A DNA stretch of 64,000 nt from Certhia americana (lineage: Eukaryota > Chordata > Aves > Passeriformes > Certhiidae): contig CM031858.1 of assembly GCA_018697195.1 (NCBI GenBank), positions 76,351,102-76,415,101 on the forward strand. Direction: 5' to 3'. Each line of letters opens with the position of its first letter. Position 1 is the first letter of the stretch. Below the pieces are notes generated by a model that saw only the letters and a list, made by a program, of their open reading frames with translations, did not search any database and was not told where the DNA came from. The translations under genes and the position numbers were made by a program. Shown in pieces: positions 12,401-24,739 of this stretch.

Positions 12401-15400
12401 ACACAAATATTGCTCTTAATTCACTAAATAAATAGTAAAAAATAAATCGGTAGATCAAATATTTTTCTGATGTAAAATGACAGACTCATTCTGAAAGTGT
12501 AATGCCATATTTGGAACCCATTTATTAGATACTTCTTTTAAGCACACTATTCTACATGGATTCTTCTATGATTTTAATAAAATCTTTACAATCATCTGCT
12601 TTAAATATGAGTTTAATAGTATCATCAAACTTTGCACAAATTATGAATTCTTTGATGAGAGGTAAAATCACAGGGACCACGACTGATGAAGTGCTATGTT
12701 ATGGACTCTCGTTATTTTTTTCTTTAATGTATTACACAACAGTGGAGTGAAGTTTGCAGTCACATAGCTGTATAACACAGTAGTGTTATTTACAGTTATA
12801 GTCTACAAGCTTTACACAAAATTTATAAGGACTAAGGTTTTTAGCGTCAATTTGCTCTGCCTAAATTATTCTTGACCTGTCTGCAGCTTGATTTTACTTG
12901 ATTTAGCTGAGCCAGCAATTTCTCTTGTGGACCATATGCCTATAGCTAAATAGTTTTGTTTTTATTTATCTTTGTGCGTTATGATGACACTTCTATAGAG
13001 ACAGTAGGAACCAGAATTTGCTCTCTGTAGAAGAAGCAATTTGCATCCTTAACAATGAAGTGTAGAGAAATACGTGTCATAAAAGCTGCTCTCTACTTAG
13101 AAGCTGAAATACAGGATGTAGTACAGATATATACAGGAATGGGAAGATAAGATGAGGCATGGGCTTGCAATGGAGACACCGTGTCCATAGAGAACTTGCC
13201 AGTGGTCAGTTAAAAACATGCAGAGCTGGAATGGGGCAAAGCTGGTTGTTTGGGTATCAGGACAAAGAAGCAGGATCAAACATACATAAAAGCCATAAGT
13301 CAAATACATCAAATTTGGACTTAACATGTACTTTTGGAAGAATACAATATACAAGCAGGTTAGCAAAAAATAACCTCAAGTGGATGTCAAGGGTGGAAGG
13401 AGATGCAACAGGCCTCAACATCATATTTCTCCTCATGGAGGTCTCCAGATTCTGAAGACTTAGATTAACTTCTCCCAATGTGTGGATTCAAGATCCAGTG
13501 TTACCATGACACAATGAAATAGAGACTTCTATTATCAGAGTAAATCTCACAAGTAGATTGTCCAAAACTCCAAAATGAATCTGCCCTCAAGTATGGAAAA
13601 TATCATAAAGCTGTGGTGATCACTACAAAGCTCTGTCATGCTCCAAGCCCATTTTATCTGCCATCTTCAAACCAGACAAACATGTTTTTCCCCTAAAAAT
13701 AGAAGTAGGCAATCCAAAGCCCATCAAAGGAAAAAACTGTCCTTGTTCATAATTCTATCTTTTAGAAGTAGATGAGAGGTGAAATAAGCAACATGGTAGT
13801 GATATCAGACGAAGAACTCTAAGGGACATTCCAAGAATCTGAAGTCACAGGACTGTTGAAGAGGCAATAAAGCCATGTCTGAAATAAGTCACTTGCATTG
13901 GTGGTGAGACAAGCTAAACCAAGATTAGTTCTTAAAAGCTTCAAATCTATGTTGAAATTGTATTATATTTTGGCACCTATGCCAGAAAAATGCAAGCCCA
14001 TTACTTGGTTCTTGTTTTAGAAATTTAAATTTAGGAGTGCAGATTACAGATACCTATTTAGGTAGTACAGAGAGATGGACAATTACTTTTGAGTTTACCC
14101 CAGATTTAGATATGGCATGAACTTGAATTGCTTAATTTTGTTACAATTCCTGATTTTTAATACCTCTTAGACAAGATTATTCATGTCTCTAATAGCCAAC
14201 AAAGTGGTCCATAGCACAGGATCACAAGTTTCTAATTAGCTTGTACTTCAGAAAACAAAGGGTATAAAGGCAACAGATTTTAATTCAACAAAAATCCAAG
14301 AACTGACTTACAGAAAGCTTGCTATCTGTAGGGAAAAAAAATTGGTTATTATGTTAGAATAGGTATTATTTAATCCAAAAAATTATTTTTTTTTTTATTG
14401 TTGTGAATTTTCTATATTTAAGTAACACTGATGAAGAAGGGAACTGGTAACTTGGAAATTTGTGAAATATTTACATTTTTAATAGGCCTTCATTATGAAA
14501 GGATGAGGAATATGTGACAACTTCTTCCAAAAAATAAGTTTCCCAAGGAAAGTGAGTGTGGTAGACAGCAAAGTAAGATGATGAGATGATCTTCCTATCA
14601 GACTGAGTCTTTTCCCATAATAACTCCAAATTCTGGGAAAATAATCCCCTCAGTTTCCTGGCTTTTTCTTCATTTTTGTAGACATTATAAACTGCTTGTT
14701 TGATTTGTTGTCATAACCAAGTTAATCAAATGGGTTTTGATCCTCTTAAAATCCATGCCACAGTAGCATTATTACTAATAAGCATTTAAGTAGGTATCTT
14801 TTCTGTGAAGCTTTAATGGAGAAAAAACCCCTCCAATTAGTCAAAGTACATTTAAATTATAGTGGACACCTTTGCTCATTTCTGAATAGCAGCTGGCTTT
14901 CTGCACACTGCAGGTGCCATCTCAGCTCGGAGCTGCTTCTCACATGCTGTCAGGAACATGCTCATGAGCCAAACAATGTTAGTTGCCAACTTGGCACTTG
15001 GAAAACAAGTGTGACTCTCTGTTCTCTGTGTTTCTCACAGTGACAGTTGTGCACTGTTGTAGTCACGGGGATCTGGAAAGAGAGGAAAACAACATTTTGG
15101 CTGCTAGAGGCCAAAATCCTTTGTGCAAACTAACACTGAAAGCAGTTGTCAAAAGAAAAGACTTTTTCCCTCAGTTCAGGTAGAAGCTAACCATGTATGC
15201 AGATTCATTTTTTTATCAGTCTTGCACTAAGCCATGAAACCCAGATCCTTATACAATTCAAATACCGTCATTTTCTTTCTGAGTTTTGCCAAGCACTTTT
15301 TGAATCAGTAGTAAGAGCTGATATAAAATTAAAATAATAGTAGCAAAGAAATAATAAATGAGAAGAATTAAAGGGGTAATGTTATGCACATCTAATTGGC

Positions 15401-18400
15401 ACCTCAAGAAACTACCAATGACTCAGTTAGTGAGATATGTACCAGTTATGAGGTAATGCTGAATAAGAGTGCAGACTAATTTCATAGTGTCTCTGCAAGG
15501 ATATGCTCCCCTTGTATCCACCCTGTGCTATGTAACTCAGTGAAATTCTGTTGGTGGTTTCAACAGGACAAAAATTGGATCAAACCCAGGAATTGTTGCA
15601 CATTCTCATGGCAGATAAGTAAAGCTTGTGGGGTTTTTTTCTGTTTTGAGGATCCAAGAGTGAGATCAGTAAAAAATCTTCAGACTTGAAGACCAGCCTA
15701 GTACTCTACTCAAAAATGAGATACTTAAGGAACACACATTTCTATATTCACTACCACTACTCCACTTAAACATCTGAGGACATCCACAGACTGTGTGAAT
15801 TTAAATGTTGCCATTATTTCATACTTAATCTCCAAGGACTCAATCTCCTCATCTCAATCCCAGCTCCGGATTTCTCATGAAGAGTGGTAGACTCCAGAAT
15901 TTAGTCTGTCACAGATTAGTAATTCTCCACACATAGCTCTCTGCAATTCCGAAAAGGAGTTCAAGATGCATCACAATGAAGTCTGTGATGTCTGTGATGA
16001 GAAAAGACTTGAAATTACTTGACTTTGCAGAGAATAATTAATGATTTGATGGATTGAGAATGTTAGAAATATAAGTGATCTCGACTATCTAGTCTTGTGA
16101 TGGGACATTCACCTGGGAGCTGGGTTGTGGTCTTTGCTCCAAAATATTTTCAGTTATTTTACACTAAATAACTCTTAGTCTTTTGTGTTAACCCTCTATC
16201 AAATAGTTAGTCAAGCAAGATGTGAACACTCATGAGTGCTGTCATCACTAGGCTTCAAAGTCATGAACTTTTATCTAGGCCAATGATCTTAAATGATTTT
16301 AAATATGCTCTATCTGGACAACATCTGAGGTGTCAACAGCTTCTGAAGAGTCAAAATTTTGGTCTTCTTTCATATAATCTTTCTGCTGACAAACAGGACT
16401 CCTATTAATGACAAAAGCTATCTTACATTTGGGAAGCATATAATGCTCATGAATGAAAAGGCTTCAGCAGCACAATGGTGCTCAACAGATTTTCTACAGT
16501 ATTCTGTCAGTCCAAAACTGTGCATATTAGACACTCAAGTTATTGCCTGGTACAGTCTGCCATAATGAATTTACTTACCCTGAGAGTTTGTCATATTACT
16601 AAGAATTAGCTTAGGCAAGATGAAAAAGAAGATGTGCTTGCAAAACAGTTAAGATAATGCAATAACAGTTAAAAATACATGACTGAGATTTACACTTAAA
16701 ATTTAAGCTATATAGACTCTCTGTAAGTTTGTGAGGCTATACTACTAGCTCTAGAAGTCATATGAAAGTGTAATGTCCTGAATAGTTCTGAATATTTCTT
16801 TTTCTCATTGTGAAAGTAGACAACTTCATAGAGCATCTCTGATAAGCACCTTACTTATCCCCCAAAACACTGGCATATCTTAGCTCATTTGTCTTTCACA
16901 AGAGACAGGGAAAAGCAGACCTGTGATGGGACAGTGATGCAACACATGGCAGTGCAGGGCATTCTGCTATCGTTTCTCCCCTCCCCTGCCCTCTCCTCAA
17001 ACTCTCCTCTCCTCCAACTCTTTAAGATTTAATTTTGTTATTTTAATCAGACACAGTGCCTGCTGTGAGACTCTTTTCCTCCACATACAAGCCATATAGA
17101 ACATAGTAGTATGACTTTGCAAATTAGATGTCATGAGAAATAGTGATTTGCAAGCTTCTTTCAGTATTTTGCATGTTTAGGTTCTGGGAAGCTTTATATG
17201 AAGACTTAAAATAAACCCTGATATGACAAATGTTTCCTGCTTTGCTAGATTTGGCAAAATCTCTCTGGGCCAGGAGGTGTTTTCAACAACACTTTCTGTT
17301 TTCAACAGAAAGAAGAAAAGGTACTCTCCCCTATTCTTTGAGGGTAAATTATCAGTAGGAATAACAACAAAATAGATTTATTCCATGCTTACTCAGGGGA
17401 GGGATACTAACTAGTTATATATTGTTCGTAATCAAATGCCAAAACATTCAAACTATTTAATAAAAACAATCCAAGTCAGAGCATTGCAAGTGAATACATA
17501 TTTCCTTTAAACAAAACAACAATCAAACTTCAAGTGTGAGTTCCAGGAGATGTGCAGGCTCTGATTCCCCACAAGACAGCAGCCTTCCCTTAAGGCTATG
17601 AGAAAGCACTGCGTGGCAGGAAATTATAAGATTTAAGACATATTAGATTCCACAAGATTTATCATTGACTGTGACTCCCAAACCGAGCTCTTGTCCTCAT
17701 GTATCTGAGTCCAAGATATACACAGTGTGCAGTACCTTGTTCACAACTATGGTAAAAGTAATCTATGACTCATAGTGTCTTTTATGCTTTTATCCCCACA
17801 TAGTTGGTGCCATAAGATTGCAAAACCAGGAATAACGAACTGTTCTTTGGATTTTTGAGATATGGATTTCAGGAGCTCTTTCTTCTTTGATTATCAAAGA
17901 AAAAAAAAAAAACTGAGAGAAAGAGAGAAAGAAAGAGAGGAGAGAAAAAGAAAGAAAAAGCAAGCACATATTAAAGAAACTCAGTTCAACTAGCAGAGAA
18001 ACAAATTTAAGACACCACACAGTATCCTTCATGATTACTTCACCTCTCAATGCCATCAAGAGTTCATTTTTATGCCAAAGTAAGGAAAACTCAACCCATT
18101 CAACAGTGACTACACAGAAGGACAGAGATCTGTTATATCCAAAATCTGATAAATTTTACGCATTCAAGTCTCCATGTTACAGTGATTTGGACAAAATGGT
18201 GACTGACTCTGACAGCAGCTCATTCTTCCAAATTGTATTCAGTGATATGAATCAGTGATTCTCAACCCTGCTAAGCTGGAGAGCTCTAATCAGTAAATTG
18301 CAAAAATCTGGAGCTGATCTCAGTCATGAAAACTCTCCTTCTTTTCATGTGCACTACTGCAAGAATCTGAGTGAATCTGAATGAGTTTAGAGGTATTATT

Positions 18401-19226
18401 TATATAACGTTGGTATGCTTATGTCACAAATTTGTACTGCAAACTTGCAAGTGTGTCAGTCATTGTGCTTTTATGATTTTCTTTAGCATCAGAAGGATAA
18501 AGTCACTGCTAATCAGTAACATAGGCAAAAGATTTTGTAGTTCACTACTTCCTGCAGGCAACAGCCTGTATGAGCAAAGCATTGCAGGGAATACAGAGGA
18601 AGTTGTTTCTCTAGGGATTTAAACTCTGGTGATCAGGAAAAAGTATTTTTATTTCATATCTGAAACTCAAAATTTATATTCATGATGAAGACTATTACAT
18701 GTATTATCTGATCATGAATTTCAAGACCAATTTTTTGCTGCTTGTGTAGGTACTAGAGTTAAAAATTCCCTGAATATGACAACAAAATTGGTCATGAGGT
18801 CTCATACAGGTCACAAGTTTCAACTCTCCCTTTTACTTACAGTATGGCAGAAGACAGCAACATTTTTAAATATACATTTTATTAGAACATGAAGTCACAT
18901 ATGCTGCATTTTTCCAAAGGAAATATATCAATGCCTAGTAGGGAAAATAAAAAAAATAATATTTGAAAACAAGATTTTAGGAGTAGACAGTTTTGTCAGT
19001 CCCTCTTTACAAATTCTTTATTGTCATTCCATACTGTCTCCTGTAAAGCAGGGGAAATTGTTTTTTTTCTCACATGTCAGGCTAGACTTGGGATCAGCCC
19101 TGTACAGCAATCAAGAAACACTGTAAAGGACACAAACCACTGTGCTATACCATTTTGTACAGTATGAAATGTGAACCTCGATCTTAAAAATGATGTCCTT
19201 TCTTGTCATTTCTGATAACAACATTA
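9431..19226. other. Unique AT-rich intergenic block, 9.8 kb
   Basis: The longest stretch without a recognised element in the left half. I read both strands for CR1 or LTR landmarks and for exon-like frames with splice sites and found none. The open frames are 60-103 codons with low-complexity or random composition. Local features are purine-rich DNA at 9690-9780, a pyrimidine-rich patch at 16973-17022 and a GA-rich tract at 17903-17961. Conserved noncoding elements could be present but cannot be recognised without comparison. Confidence 0.5.
17903..17961. repeat. Purine (GA/AAAG) low-complexity tract
   Basis: The sequence is an almost pure run of A and G: a poly(A) stretch, then gagagaaagagagaaagaaagagaggagag. 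It is a simple repeat, probably length-variable. Confidence 0.8.
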
Positions 19227-19800
19227 TCATATCCTGGGCTACATCTAGAGCAGAGTGGCAGCAGGGCAAGGGAGGGGATTCTGCCCCTCTGCTCTGCTAT
19301 GGTGAGGCCCCACCTGCAGTGCTGCATCCAGCTCTGGGGTCCCAGCACAGGAAGGACATGGACCTGGAGTGAGTCCAGCTTGATTAGAGTGATGGAGCAC
19401 CTCTGCTAAGAAGACAGGCTAAGTGTATTGGGATTGTTCAGCCTGGAAAAGAAAAGGTTTTGGGGTGACCAAATTATGGCCTTCCAGTAACTGGAGGGTG
19501 TCTACAAGAAAGGTGGAGAGACACAAGACCACATAAAGACAGAACAGGTGTGAATGATTTCAAATTGAGAGAGTAGATTTAGATTAGATATTAAGAAAAT
19601 AATCTTTAGAGTGAGGGTGTTGATGCACTGGAACAGGTTGCCCAGAGAAGCTGTGAATACCTCATGCCTGAAAGTGTTGAAGGCAAGCTCAGATAGATCC
19701 CAGAACAACCTGGCCTTGTAGAAGGTGTCCCTGCCCAGGGTGAGTGCGGTTGCAACTACATGATTTAAGGTCCCTTCCAAGATGAAGTATTCTATGATTA
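19227..19800 (+). mobile_element. CR1 LINE 3' untranslated region
   Basis: The sense CR1 3' end is recognisable from cagctctggggtcccagcac, gaaggacatggacctggag, ctggaacaggttgcccagag and the terminal ggtcccttccaa...tattctatgattatcc. In full-length CR1 this follows ORF2 and carries the recognition sequence for the element's own reverse transcriptase. The copy is 5'-truncated near 19227. It lies only 0.3 kb upstream of the CR1 body at 20110-22915 but is a separate insertion, because the order (3' end before ORF2 start) is wrong for one element. Confidence 0.9.
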
Positions 19801-20523
19801 TCCAGGACGTGAAAAAGTCATTTACATAAACATTCCACAAGAAAGGATGTAGCTGAAAGTGTTCTAATAGCTGAGATATGGTTACAATAAACCTTTTTAT
19901 TGTTAATGCTGGTTCTGTAGGACTACAAAAGTTATTGCACTGCAGTGGCTTCTAAAGCTATGAAATTATTTCAATTTTTTTACTATGAAACATTATAAAA
20001 ATTAGGTGGCTGAATCTCTTGGCATTTTAACTTGGAAAGTTAATAGTTCCATTCAATTCCCATGAGTTATCTGAAATCCCTCTTATGCTTTTAAATATGA
20101 GGAGAGATTCATGTGATTCTCAGAGCTGAGGTTTTAAATGCAAAATACAATAAGAGTGGAAGCAAAATCCGCTCCTTTATCAATAGCTTCTTCTTCCTGT
20201 TTCAGCATTATGTGTGGGAAGGGAAAAAAAACAGGCTTTCCAGTGATAGGCAGTGGGATGGTGTGCTAAACCTTGAGGAAATGAAAACTAATAAGATTCC
20301 TCATTCTGCTCCAGAAGGTGTCAGCTACCACAAAACCCACCTGAAATGTTCCTATACCAATGTACATATGAAGAGCAAACAAGAGGAGCTTGAAACTTTG
20401 GCCATGTCCCAGAGATTTGAGCTCATTGAAATAAAGCAAAACCTGGTGCTGCGGCTGAAGTGCCCTGTTGGATGGTTACAGGGTCTTTGGGAGGGGTAGG
20501 CATGGCAGAAGAGGCAGGGAGGA

Positions 20524-21201
20524 CGTCGGAGTCCGGAACTGTGAGGAATATTTCTTTGCATGTTTGGGAGATTTTGAGATCTCTGACAGACAAGTTTTTA
20601 ACCTTTGTTCATGGAAAAAGGGCTTTTAAGCTCTTGAATGAAGCAGAGTTTTCAAGAGTGTGTATTAAATAGTAGAATAGTGTGTGGTTTTATCACAGGG
20701 TGAGAACTTTAGATATATGGGGTTTTTAGGATGGTAAGTAGGTGAAGGCAAGATGGAGGAAGCACATGGCTTTTAGTTTGCTTCTTCTTCCTCATCTGCC
20801 TCCATGTTCTGCTGTGAGGTGGCACATTATAGTTGGTTTAGAATAGAGTCTAACCTTCTAACATGGATGGTGGTTATTGGAGAAATATTGTAAATGCTGA
20901 TTACGTGGATTGTACTATAAATATCCACGCCACCCTGAGGGTGGAAGCATTAAGTAGTTAGCATTGGTATTTGGAGTTTTGTGCCTTGAACTGACTTGCA
21001 ATGAAGAACTCTGCAGGTCAGGAACAGAATGTAATGATAGGAAATAATAAACTATGAAGAGAAAACATAAGGAGAAAAGCCTCACAACCAGTTTTTCAAA
21101 CTCTCTGGCTGGGAGAGAAAAAACTCTGTTTACATTCTTGGGTCAGTGGTAAACAGCTGATCAACAGAGAAAACAGAAAAAAATTTTTTAGAAACCCAAG
21201 A
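20524..21201 (+). mobile_element. Solo LTR, copy B (same family as 7237-7887), inside CR1
   Basis: This 678-bp LTR aligns end to end with copy A. It starts CGTCGGAGTCCGG (TG changed to CG) and ends CCAAGA. The perfect flanking repeat GGAGGA (20518-20523 and 21202-21207) joins the CR1 reading when one copy is removed, which confirms it as an insertion. Promoter-like landmarks are tactataaatatccacgcc near 20905 and a poly(A) signal AATAAA at 21046-21051. No gag-pol-env lies between its flanks, so it is a solo LTR. The sequence caagatggaggaa near 20750 resembles a YY1-type site; this is a motif match only. Confidence 0.85.
21046..21051 (+). terminator. LTR copy B poly(A) signal AATAAA
   Basis: An exact AATAAA, about 150 bp before the LTR end. 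The matching place in copy A has lost the motif (gataaa). Confidence 0.55.
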
Positions 21202-21483
21202 GGAGGAGATGTATGTAGCAGAAGGGCTGGACTGTATGGAGCCCATGGTGCACAATGGAATGAATGAGAGCCTCTGGTTAGGGACTAAGGGACAAGCAAA
21301 TAGTGTGGATGTCATTGTGGGAATCTACTATAGACCACATTGGCAGGATGGTGACTCTGATTAATTATTCTTTGATGAACTAAGAAACACTTCTAAATGA
21401 ACTGCCCTTGTCCTTAAGGAAGACTTCAGCTTGCCAGAAATTGACTGGGAATATCACAAAACTGACACAAACTGTTACAGAAG

Positions 21484-21937
21484 TTTTGAGGTTTTCCCTG
21501 CAGAGGAGGGTAGTGACCTTGGCTTTAAGCCATGGATAAGCTCTCAATCAGGCTGAGCTAAGACCCACCCCTGAATACCTCATTTGGTATATGAAAATTG
21601 TTTCTAGAAAGTTCTCAGTTCTCGTTATTATTATTTGTTTTATTTTGCCACAATATTTTCCATGTTCCTAATCGCTTTCCCCCATTGGACTGTCCCCACA
21701 AATCCCCACCTTAACCCCTATCTCTCATACGTGCATAAAACTGCTGTAAACCCTGGACCCTGTGCCTTTTTCAGTCCAAACCCTGTACTGTGCACAACGT
21801 CGTTTGTTATTTTTCCCTTATTAAAAGTTCTGTCTCCGGACGACCTAATCAGCGTGGTCTCTCTTATAAAAGCTGACGAAGGTGGGTGCCCCTGGAAGCT
21901 ACCGGGTAAATTATCTGGGCTAGAACCAGACGCTTCA
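21484..21937 (+). mobile_element. Solo LTR (ERVK type) with 6-bp TSD CAGAAG, inside CR1
   Basis: This 454-bp LTR sits inside the CR1 endonuclease sequence. A perfect CAGAAG repeat (21478-21483 and 21938-21943) flanks it, and deleting the LTR plus one repeat restores a continuous CR1 reading across the junction. The ends read TTTTGAGG...CGCTTCA, so the first dinucleotide is altered from TG. The poly(A) signal variant ATTAAA lies at 21820-21825 and a TATA-like gcataaaac near 21735. The 113-codon open frame at 21635-21976 lies mainly within the LTR and is not a gene. A 6-bp duplication points to an ERVK-class integrase. Confidence 0.85.
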
Positions 21938-22915
21938 CAGAAGATTTCTAAAACACCTGCTAAAACAATTGGATGATAGCTTCATGTACAGGTACTAAGA
22001 GAGCCAAATTGGAAAAATGCATTCCTTGATTTGTTGCTTATTAATGGAGAGTCTCATGAGGGAAGCAGTTGTTGGTGGCCATCTTGGCCACAGCAAACCA
22101 CAAAACAATTGAATTTAAATATCTTCTGACAATAGGAAATGTACCACCAAAACTCCAGCTCTGGACAAGAGGAGAGCAGACTTCAGACTGATAAGGGAAT
22201 TAGTGAGTAAACTCCCCAGCAAAGTGTTTTTGAGAGTGGTAGGGCCCCTCAGTGCTGGTTATATTTTCAGCACTACATCCTAAGGGCACAGGGGCAGGCA
22301 ATTCCAAAATGTCAGAAGTCAAGCAAAAAAGGCAGAAGGCTGTCTTGGCTGACCAGGGATCTTCTTTTGGATATAAGGCAAAAAGTGGAGGTATATGCCC
22401 ATTAGAAGCAAGGTCAGGTGATGCGGAAGGAATACAGAGATGATGCTTGCTACAATAGGGATAAAATTCATGTGGTCAAAGCTCAATTGGAGCTGCAGCT
22501 GGCCAGAACTGTGGGGGACAATAAAAAGAGGGGTTTTTTTATATACATTAATGGCAAAATGTAGTGCAGAAATAACATTGTCCTGCTAGAGGTTGGGGAT
22601 GGTCACTTCACAAATGTGGACATAGAAAAGACAGAGTTGTTCAATTTTTTCTTTGCTTGTGTTTTCAACACCAATGATGGACCATGGTGGTGCCAGTGCC
22701 TTGAGCTGGAGGACCATGGCTTAGAATGGTAAACTCGCAATTGACCTAAACTTTTTAAGAGATCTGCTTTTCCAGCTTGGTCCCTCTAAGTCTCTAAAGC
22801 CTGAATGAGCTTCTCCAAGACTTCATAAAGAGTTATCTGATGTCATTATGAGACCTCTCTGAATGATTTTTGAATGGCCTTGGAAATCTGGAGAGGTTCC
22901 TGTTGACTACAAGTG

Positions 22916-24303
22916 CTTTTATCAGAAGCAATATCTAGCAATATTTTTTGGAGTTATTAGCAGCTTCTACAGTCTGATTGATGTTTCTCGGGGTAAGTAC
23001 AGAAAAGCAGTAAGAAGAATTTCTATTGTTATTGCTTTCAGTGTAGAGTTTTGAGTTCTTTCACAAATATCTTCTGTGCATTTACCCTTATTTAAGAAAA
23101 AGAAAGTCAGAATGTACTGTTTTAAGGAATCCTGACCTAAAATGGGGATTTTTTCCCTGCTAGAAATTTATGTTCGTTTGTATTTAAAAAGAAATAAATT
23201 ATTTTTTGCAAACATTTTTTATATCATTACTTGAGAGAAAATTTTGCAATAAAGGATAGACAATCAATTTCAAGACAATTAAAAGACAGTTCAATTTAAA
23301 ACAGTGCCTTACAACTAGGCCAATAAACAATGTCTGTCTGACTCAAAAATATGAAGTTGGAACTTCACCAAAACACAGAATTAGATCTTATTGTTGAGCT
23401 TAACTACAGAACATGGATTGAGCAACAGCAATGGTTTAATAATACTTGATAAGAACAAAAAAAAAGCTCAAGAAGCAAGAGCTAGCAAAAGTCATTGTAG
23501 TTAATGATTATGGATTTAAATTATTTAGAAGATCAATTAGATCAATCATCAATTTAAGAAAAATTTAAACAGCTTTCCTTTTTGATTAGCAATTTTCAAA
23601 TAAATGTTTTCAAAAAGTTTATAATAACCTATAGTGTATTCACCAGTTTGGTGTAAATTTAACTACTGATAAATTTACGAATGTAAAAATTATCAAACAA
23701 ACCCCAGAAAGTTTGGTATTTCACAGACACACATTTCCTTTATAGAAAAAAGAAAAAAAAACATAAAACCTTTGTATTTAAAAAATGTTAAAGATTTAAT
23801 TAAGAACTGACATTCTTTAAGAAAAGAAACTGAATTCAGTGGAAACTCAGATTGTTTAAACCCTCTGAAAAATCAAATACTTACCACTCTGAGTACATTA
23901 AAAAAAAATATTTCAGAAGGAAATATTCCATTATTTCTGCCACCTCAGTGGTTTGCAGACTTGATTCTGTAAGGCTGTCTTTTTCCCAAAATGTCAAGTG
24001 GCCATATTGCCATAATAATAAGACGCGGAAAATCTCTAGCTATTGTTCTGCTGAGCTACAAAAACCTGTCCACAAAATAATTTTGCCAAGAACTTTAGGC
24101 TTATGAAATCCTTCAAAGCTAGTAATTTCAAGTTCATTCATCTGCAGGGTTTGTCTGTAAACAACACAATTCTCTGCCTGTGTTGACTGCAGAAGAATAT
24201 ACATGTGGATAGTCTCCATGTATTAAGAGTCGGCAGTACACATTACTAGGGATGAATATTGGCAAAGTGATATTTTTTGTTTTCTGGCTTTGTTGACTAT
24301 AAC
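22916..24303. other. AT-rich intergenic DNA
   Basis: No repeat or gene is recognised after the CR1 match stops at about 22915. Very AT-rich from 23160 to 23830. Confidence 0.5.
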
Positions 24304-24308
24304 ATTAT

Positions 24309-24734
24309 TGTCCTGGTTCCAGCCAGGACAGAGTTAGTTTTCACAGCAGCCAAGAGGAGACATGGATCTCCTCACAGCTATTCTTTCATACCACCTCATG
24401 TCTTTGCTGGGAGTTTCTTCTGGGAGGAAGGGCTTTCTTCCAGGCAGGGTGGTGTGGCTGTGGTAGGGTTGTGAGTTCTGCAGTGAGCATTTTGCATGTG
24501 AATCACTCTTTGTACACTTTTGTTACTAATATTGTTGCTGTTACTTTTTGTTTTCTTACCTCATTGCTGTTTCCAGTAAATTGTTTTTATTCCAGCCTGT
24601 AATGTTACCCATTTGTGCCTCTGATTCTGCTCTCCATCCTGTCATGGAAAGAAGGATTGCAGAAAGGGGGAATGAGCAGTGCATGGTTATAGATGGAGCA
24701 CTAAATTGAAGAATACAATTTTTAAACCACAACA
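24309..24734 (+). mobile_element. Solo LTR (ERVL type) with 5-bp TSD ATTAT
   Basis: This 426-bp LTR starts TGTCCTGGTTCCAGCC and ends TTTTTAAACCACAACA, the ends of a common avian LTR family. A perfect 5-bp repeat, ATTAT, flanks it (24304-24308 and 24735-24739), as expected for ERVL integration. The middle carries a T-rich segment with ccagtaaattg, a weak AGTAAA poly(A) variant. It appears shorter than the family as I remember it, with much of U3 missing. No retroviral genes are attached. Confidence 0.88.
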
Positions 24735-24739
24735 ATTAT

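Larger units (their letters stand above)
20110..22915 (+). pseudogene. CR1 LINE ORF2 remnant (endonuclease + RT start), split by two LTRs
   Basis: One long decayed CR1 copy can be followed across two insertions. Before the first come KQEELETLAMSQRFELIEI and a tryptophan-rich stretch (20370-20500), the start of the APE-type endonuclease. Between the insertions come DVIVGIYYRPHWQDGDSD and ALVLKEDFSLPEIDWEYH (about 21307-21460). After the second come the RRFLK segment (21940), a RADFR-like segment (22170), GFFIYINGKM (22530) and MIFEWPWKSGEVPVDYK (22863-22913), the beginning of the reverse transcriptase. ORF2 protein nicks the target and primes reverse transcription; this copy cannot, because it has in-frame stops (for example near 21359) and frameshifts and lacks the rest of the RT and the 3' end. 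The missing 3' end is unusual for a LINE and implies a later deletion or rearrangement near 22915. The upstream limit is approximate. Confidence 0.82.

Noticed and set aside
20113..20499. 128-codon open frame that could look like a gene
   Set aside because: Its second half is the start of CR1 ORF2; it is part of the retroelement.
21635..21976. 113-codon open frame
   Set aside because: It lies mostly within the solo LTR at 21484-21937 and runs across the duplication into CR1.
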